Positions 59,690 to 64,000 of a stretch of DNA of 64,000 nucleotides are shown one piece after another (positions within the stretch are counted from its first letter, which is position 1; every line of letters starts with the position of its first letter). The notes below the pieces were generated by a model. That model saw only the letters and a list, made by a program, of their open reading frames with translations. It searched no databases and was not told the DNA's origin. Origin of the DNA: JASHPR01 sp963808705 (GTDB lineage: Bacteria; Actinomycetota; Actinomycetes; Streptosporangiales; Streptosporangiaceae); NCBI GenBank assembly GCA_963808705.1, contig CAWEHB010000003.1:62001-126000 (forward strand), written 5' to 3'. The translations under genes and the position numbers were made by a program.

Positions 59690-61089
59690 CCGACGCAGCC
59701 GTGACCATGGACTTCCACCCCCAGCCGGCGCCCGGGCAGGCGCAGCCCTGGGCGTTCCCCGTGCCCGAGCGCGGCGCCCTCGCCAGCGGGCTGACCGTGT
59801 TGCGCTGCCACCGGCCGGGGCAGCGGGTGGTGGCCGTGCAGATCTGCCTGGACATGCCGCTCGACGCGGAGCCCGACGGGGCCGACGGTATCGCCGCGAT
59901 CATGATGAGTGCGCTGGCCGAGGGCACCAGCGAGCATACCGCCGAGGAGTTCGCCGCCGAGATGGAGCGCTGCGGCGCGACCCTCGACGCAAGCGCCGAC
60001 TACCCGGGCGCGCGCGTCTCGCTGGAGGTTCCCGTCTCCCGTTTGCCCAAGGCGCTTGGCCTGCTCGCCGAGGCGCTGCATGCGCCCGCGTTCCCCAGCA
60101 GCGAGATCGAGCGGCTGGTGCGCAACCGTCTCGACGAGATTCCGCTGGAGATGGCCAGCCCTGGGCGGCGTGCGGCCAAGCAGCTGGCGCAGGAGCTGTT
60201 CCCCGCATCTGCGCGGCTGTCCCGGCCGCGCGAGGGCACCGAGGACACCGTCGCCCGGATCGACGAGGCGGGCGTGCGCGCGTTCTACCAGGCTCACGTG
60301 CGGCCGGCGACGGCGACCGCGGTCGTCGTGGGCGACCTGACGGGTGTTGACCTGGACGCGGTGCTGGACAGCACGCTCGGCGGATGGACCGGCGATGCCG
60401 CCAAGCCGGTGCCCATCCCGCCGGTTGTCGCCGGCGACACCGGCCGTGTGGTGATCGTGGACCGGCCCGGCGCCGTCCAGACGCAGCTGCTCATCGGGCG
60501 CACCGGGCCGGACCGGCACGACCGGGTATGGCCCGCCCTGGTGCTCGGCACGTACTGCCTGGGCGGCACGCTCACGTCGCGGCTGGACCGGGTCCTGCGC
60601 GAGGAGAAGGGCTACACCTACGGGATACGGGCCGCCCAGAGGGTACTGCGGTCGCCGGCGCCGGACGCCGCGGGCCGTGCCCCGGGTATGTCGGTGCTCG
60701 CCATCAGCGGCTCCGTGGACACGGCGTCCACGGGTCCCGCGCTGGATGACGTGTGGACAGTGCTGCGCACGCTGGCCGCGGAAGGGCTGACCGAGGCCGA
60801 GCGCGATACGGCGGTGCAGAACCTGGTGGGAGTGGCGCCGCTGGAGTACGAGAGGGCAGCGTCGGTCGCGCACACGCTGGCGGACCAGGTAGAACAGCAC
60901 CTGGCCGACGACTACCAGGCTCAGCTGTACGCGCGCCTGGCCGAGACGGGTACCGTCGAGGCAACAGCCGCGGTCATCGCGGCGTTCCCGCAGAACCGCC
61001 TGGTCACGATCCTGGTGGGCGACGCGTCCCAGATCGAGGCTCCGGTGAAGGCCCTTGGAATCGGCGGCGTCGAGGTAGTCACAGCCTGA
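59686..61089 (+). CDS. M16 peptidase, non-catalytic subunit
   Basis: 467 aa, homologous to the upstream protein but without the HxxEH site (region reads ALAEGTSEHTAEEFAAEMER). It keeps the substrate-binding Arg/Tyr motif in REEKGYTYGIRA. The GTG start overlaps the upstream stop. Together the two form a closing chamber for short peptides; substrate unknown. Confidence 0.92.
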   Translation: MTDAAVTMDFHPQPAPGQAQPWAFPVPERGALASGLTVLRCHRPGQRVVAVQICLDMPLDAEPDGADGIAAIMMSALAEGTSEHTAEEFAAEMERCGATLDASADYPGARVSLEVPVSRLPKALGLLAEALHAPAFPSSEIERLVRNRLDEIPLEMASPGRRAAKQLAQELFPASARLSRPREGTEDTVARIDEAGVRAFYQAHVRPATATAVVVGDLTGVDLDAVLDSTLGGWTGDAAKPVPIPPVVAGDTGRVVIVDRPGAVQTQLLIGRTGPDRHDRVWPALVLGTYCLGGTLTSRLDRVLREEKGYTYGIRAAQRVLRSPAPDAAGRAPGMSVLAISGSVDTASTGPALDDVWTVLRTLAAEGLTEAERDTAVQNLVGVAPLEYERAASVAHTLADQVEQHLADDYQAQLYARLAETGTVEATAAVIAAFPQNRLVTILVGDASQIEAPVKALGIGGVEVVTA

Positions 61090-61095
61090 CCCGCC

Positions 61096-61944
61096 TTAGT
61101 TCTTGCGGCCGACGCCGCCCCACAGCCCGGCCGGGCTCCTGGCCTCGAGCTCCGAGGCGGGCCGCCATTCCGGAACCCGCACCAGCCCCGGCTCGACCAG
61201 TTCCAGGCCGTCGAAGAAACGCGCGACCTGAGCCCGGTCGCGCATGGTCACCTTTTCCGCCATCGTCTGGTTCAGCCGCTCGGCGAGCTTGCCCTGCGCC
61301 TCGGCTTCGATGTCCGAAGCCGGGTGGGACAGTGCCAGGTAGCTGCCCGGGGGCAGGGCGTCGACCAGCGTCGCCACGATGGCGTAGGGGTTCTCGGCAT
61401 TGTCCACGTGCTGCAGGATCGCCATCAGCATGACGGCCACCGGGCGGGAGAAGTCCAGCGTCCCGGCCGCGGCACTCAGCACCCGCCCGGTGTCGCGCAG
61501 GTCGGCGTCCAGGTAGCTGGTGACCCCGTGCGGGCCGCTGGTCAGCAGCGCGCGGGCGTGGGCGAGCACGACCGGGTCGTTGTCCACGTACACCACCCGG
61601 CTTTCGGGTGCCACGGACTGGGCGACCTCGTGGGTGTTGTTCGCGGCCGGGATGCCCGTGCCGATGTCCAGGAACTGCCCGATGCCGGCCTCGCCGGCCA
61701 GGTAGCGCACCGCGCGGGCGAGGAAGGCCCGGTTGGCGCGAACCGACAACACGATGTCCGGCCAGGCCGCGATCGCCTGCTCGGCGGCCGCCCGGTCGGC
61801 GGCAAAGTTGTCCTTACCGCCCAGCCAGTAGTCATACACCCGCGCGATATGCGCCACGCTCGTGTCAACGGACACGCGCTGCCCGCCGCCGGCGGCAACC
61901 TCATCCGGCCATCCGCCAGCTCCTTGCAGACCCTCGCTACCCAA
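61096..61944 (-). CDS. SAM-dependent methyltransferase, PF04672 (DUF574) family
   Basis: 282 aa. Hallmark HIARVYDYWLGGKDNFAADR, SAM motif QFLDIGTGIPAANNTHEVAQ, VVYVDNDPVVLAHARALL, and VAVMLMAILQHVDNAENPYA. This group is very common in actinomycetes and of largely unknown target. A TTG at 61944 preceded by GAGAAAGG is the best-supported start; GTG codons further in are alternatives. Converges on the M16 pair. Confidence 0.85.
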   Translation of the reverse strand: MGSEGLQGAGGWPDEVAAGGGQRVSVDTSVAHIARVYDYWLGGKDNFAADRAAAEQAIAAWPDIVLSVRANRAFLARAVRYLAGEAGIGQFLDIGTGIPAANNTHEVAQSVAPESRVVYVDNDPVVLAHARALLTSGPHGVTSYLDADLRDTGRVLSAAAGTLDFSRPVAVMLMAILQHVDNAENPYAIVATLVDALPPGSYLALSHPASDIEAEAQGKLAERLNQTMAEKVTMRDRAQVARFFDGLELVEPGLVRVPEWRPASELEARSPAGLWGGVGRKN

Positions 61945-62202
61945 CTTGTACGCCTTTCTCGCGGAGCACCGGCAAAGCCACGCGCGCGGCGGCCCCGCCA
62001 TCGACCACATCGTGCGCGACGAGCCTACGCCGCCCCGCAGCGGGCAGTGGCAAACGGCAATCGCGAAAGGGCGGCCCGCAGGCTTCCCCATCCGGAGACT
62101 GGTGATCCGGCCGCGCGGCACGTGCGGGTGCGACAGTCCTGGCCGGGCGTGCACGAGGACGGCCCAGCCGGGGTTGGCGGTGCGGGCAGGGATCTTCAGC
62201 GG

Positions 62203-62254
62203 CAGGCGCGGCACTGCCTATGGGGTGCCAGGCGCGGCACTGCCTATGGGGTGC
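62203..62254. repeat. 26-bp perfect tandem duplication at the end of the DUF4143 relic
   Basis: Units 62203-62228 and 62229-62254 are identical and contain GGCACTGCCTATGGGGTGC. The second unit holds the natural stop codon of the AAA/DUF4143 gene, so the gene end has been duplicated. Confidence 0.92.
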
Positions 62255-63209
62255 ATTGCCACAGTGCGTCGACGGGTAGTGCTCGCATACGGTCTCCGAA
62301 GGGGAGGGTCTGCTGCCCGGCGTAGAGGACGTATCCCGCGACGAATCGTGAGCCGAGCCGCTGGCGAGGTGACGGAGCCCGGCTAGGTCTTCGGCGCGAA
62401 TGGTCGCGCCGGCTTTCACCTCGATGGCTACCACCCGGCCGTCTGGGGTCTCGAGGACGACGTCTACCTCGACCCGGTCCTTGGTGCGGTAGTGATAGAG
62501 GCGGGCCCGTTCGGAAGACCAGGTGAGCTGGCGGGCGACCTCCATCAGCACGAAGGTCTCCATCATCGGTCCGGCTGCCCCGTCAGGTTCGCCCAGGCGT
62601 GTGGCGTCCTGGCCAAGCAGGGAGCAGGCGATACCGGTATCGACGAAAGCCAGCTTGGGTGTGCCGATCGCGCGATGGGTCTGGCCTGCCGACCATGCAG
62701 GGATCTGCTTGATGAGGAATACTGCGGTAAGCAGTTCGAGGTACCGGTTCAGCGTGGTCCGTGGGACACCGGACTCCCTCGCGAGGGTCGCTGGGACGAG
62801 AAGGCCGCCTGAGCGTCCGGCCAGCAGGGCTAGCAGGCGGCGGAGGTCACCTTGCCGTTCAATGGCCGCGAGTTCTTTGACGTCGCGTTCGATGAGACTG
62901 GTGAGGTAGGAGTCGAAAAAGGCTGCTCGCCGGCGTGGGGATCGGCGGACCGCCTCGGGGAAGCCGCCGCGAACGGCCCGTTCTAGGTAGTCACGTTTTC
63001 GTAGCGTGGAAGTGCGTGACAGGGCGGGTCCGCGGGTCGTCCAACAGCCGGACCAGCGCATTTGGGCACGCCTGCGCGGCAAGCCGGGCCAGTGTGCTCT
63101 TGCCCGCCTGCCGGGCGCCGTTCAGCGTGACCACACGGGTGTCGCTCAGCGCTTCCGTCAGCAGGCCCATCGCCTTGCGAGGCACCAGGTCAAGAGCTTG
63201 GCCCACCAC
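62244..63209 (-). pseudogene. AAA/DUF4143 ATPase gene with internal deletion and frameshift
   Basis: The N-terminus is intact: LVPRKAMGLLTEALSDTRVV and P-loop NGARQAGKSTLARLAAQ. After LVRLLDDP (about 63030) the sequence jumps frame to RDYLERAVRGGFPEAV, missing the Walker B and sensor region (~130-150 residues). The DUF4143 part follows (FFDSYLTSLIERDVKELAAI, ETFVLMEVARQLTWSSERAR, VVAIEVKAGATIRAEDLAGL). Near 62390 a second shift occurs; the true end FVAGYVLYAGQQTLPFGDRM is in another frame, stopping at 62244. Non-functional. Adjacent to an IS110 remnant, which may have driven the decay. Confidence 0.85.
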
Positions 63210-63314
63210 AGCAGTATCGCAGGTACGAGAGTGATGTGGACACATAGACGCATGTTTGGTGGTCATTTGGCCGCTTCCCTTGCGGACATCTGGCCGTCCA
63301 CATAGCGGACACTT

Positions 63315-64000
63315 CTCGAAGACGCCGTCGAGTGCTGGGTGGTCAATGCCCGCGACGTCAAGAACGTGCCCGGCCGCCCGAAGACCGACCGGCTGGATGC
63401 GGTGTGGCTGGCCAAGCTGGCCGAGCGGGGAATGCTGCGGCCGTCGTTCGTGCCGCCGGCCTGGCAGCGGGAGCTGCGGGATCTGTGCCGGTACCGGCGC
63501 ACCCTGATCCAGGAGCGGACCCGGGAGAAGCAGCGGGCCGAGAAGCTGCTGGAGGATACCCAGATCAAGCTGTCAGCGGTGATCAGCGACATCTTCGGGG
63601 TGTCCGGGCGGGCGATGCTGGAGGCGCTGATCGCCGGGCAGCGCGACCCCTATGTGCTCGCGGACCTGGCCCGCGGATCCATGCGCGGGAAGAAGAGCGT
63701 CTTGCAGGAGGCGCTGACCGGGCACTTCCGTGACCATCACGGCTACCTGCTGCGGATGATGTGCGACCGCGTCGACGCGCTCACCGCCCAGATCGAGGCG
63801 CTGACCGGCCGGATCGAGGAGGCGATCGCCCCTTTCGCCCGGCAGGTGGCCCAGCTCGATGAGATCCCCGGCATCGGCAAGACCGGAGCCCAGGAACTCA
63901 TCGCCGAGATCGGCGTGGACATGACCCGGTTCCCGACCGCCAGCCACCTGGTGTCGTGGGCCAAGTACGCGCCCAAGGCCAGGCAATCGGCGGGCAAGAA
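63315..64000 (+). mobile_element. IS110-family transposase, 5'-truncated and running off the window
   Basis: The frame from 63315 encodes VECWVVNARDVKNVPGRPKT then DRLDAVWLAKLAERGMLRPS, LCRYRRTLIQERTREKQRAE, and the transposase_20 region LDEIPGIGKTGAQELIAEIG up to the end. The N-terminal DEDD segment with the first catalytic Asp is missing, so this is a defective copy. IS110 elements normally lack terminal inverted repeats, and none is seen at the left edge near 63300. Confidence 0.88.

Noticed and set aside
1..64000. tRNA or rRNA genes
   Set aside because: No T-arm GGTTCRA-type consensus with a matching cloverleaf, and no rRNA-like segments, were found on reading either strand.

Overview
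The window is very GC-rich DNA with strong third-position GC bias, frequent GTG starts and many ATGA/GTGA stop-start overlaps. Its gene families (PknG, SigE-type ECF factors, DUF222-HNH proteins, PF04672 methyltransferase, fused indolepyruvate:ferredoxin oxidoreductase) point to a soil-type actinomycete, possibly Streptosporangiales-like; the genus cannot be settled from the sequence. No rRNA, tRNA or CRISPR array was recognised.

Layout. 1-5.8 kb: a catabolic/uptake operon with a cut-off Gfo/Idh/MocA oxidoreductase, a complete LivHMGF-type ABC transporter core without its binding protein, and a cupin, facing an amidohydrolase. 5.8-6.3 kb: a repeat-rich gap. 6.3-9.7 kb: a minus-strand operon of an M24/DddP-like protein, a minimal PEP-synthase-like phosphotransferase and a GntR regulator. 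10.4-19.8 kb: a tightly packed seven-gene signalling operon. It encodes a PstS-like lipoprotein, a four-helix GlnX-like membrane protein, a helical protein, a PknG-type kinase, a PP2C phosphatase, a VWA protein and an FHA protein. 19.9-23.4 kb: two ECF sigma loci, one with its zinc anti-sigma encoded first, with msrB between them. 24-31 kb: indolepyruvate oxidoreductase, then Rieske oxygenase, FAD oxidoreductase and a divergent TetR with paired operator-like sites. 31-43 kb: mixed metabolic and surface genes (ECF sigma with SnoaL tail, methyltransferase, SDR, frameshifted TIM-barrel gene, CotH, CapA, DUF3500, DUF222-HNH). 43-50.6 kb: DUF488, adenylate kinase-like, LLM flavoprotein, TetR, HSL esterase, RecQ. 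50.8-54 kb: a UGSC selenoprotein operon next to a MetE-like gene. 54-61 kb: copper amine oxidase with a GntR regulator, msrA, and a paired M16 peptidase. 61-64 kb: a methyltransferase, a decayed AAA/DUF4143 gene and a 5'-truncated IS110 transposase running off the end.

Two systems stand out. First, 51909-52448 (minus) reads through an in-frame UGA in the motif Sec-Gly-Ser-Cys, with a stem-loop carrying a GU-containing loop just downstream. It is three bases from an unrecognised partner gene. Second, the 10.4-19.8 kb operon resembles the mycobacterial GlnH-GlnX-PknG amino-acid sensing relay, but has a PstS-type receptor plus PP2C, VWA and FHA partners.

The window also holds several gene relics (LuxR, MocR, LivF, ABC-2 permease, histidine-kinase N-terminus, DUF4143, IS110). 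It carries many short tandem duplications placed at gene ends, several including a stop or start codon.
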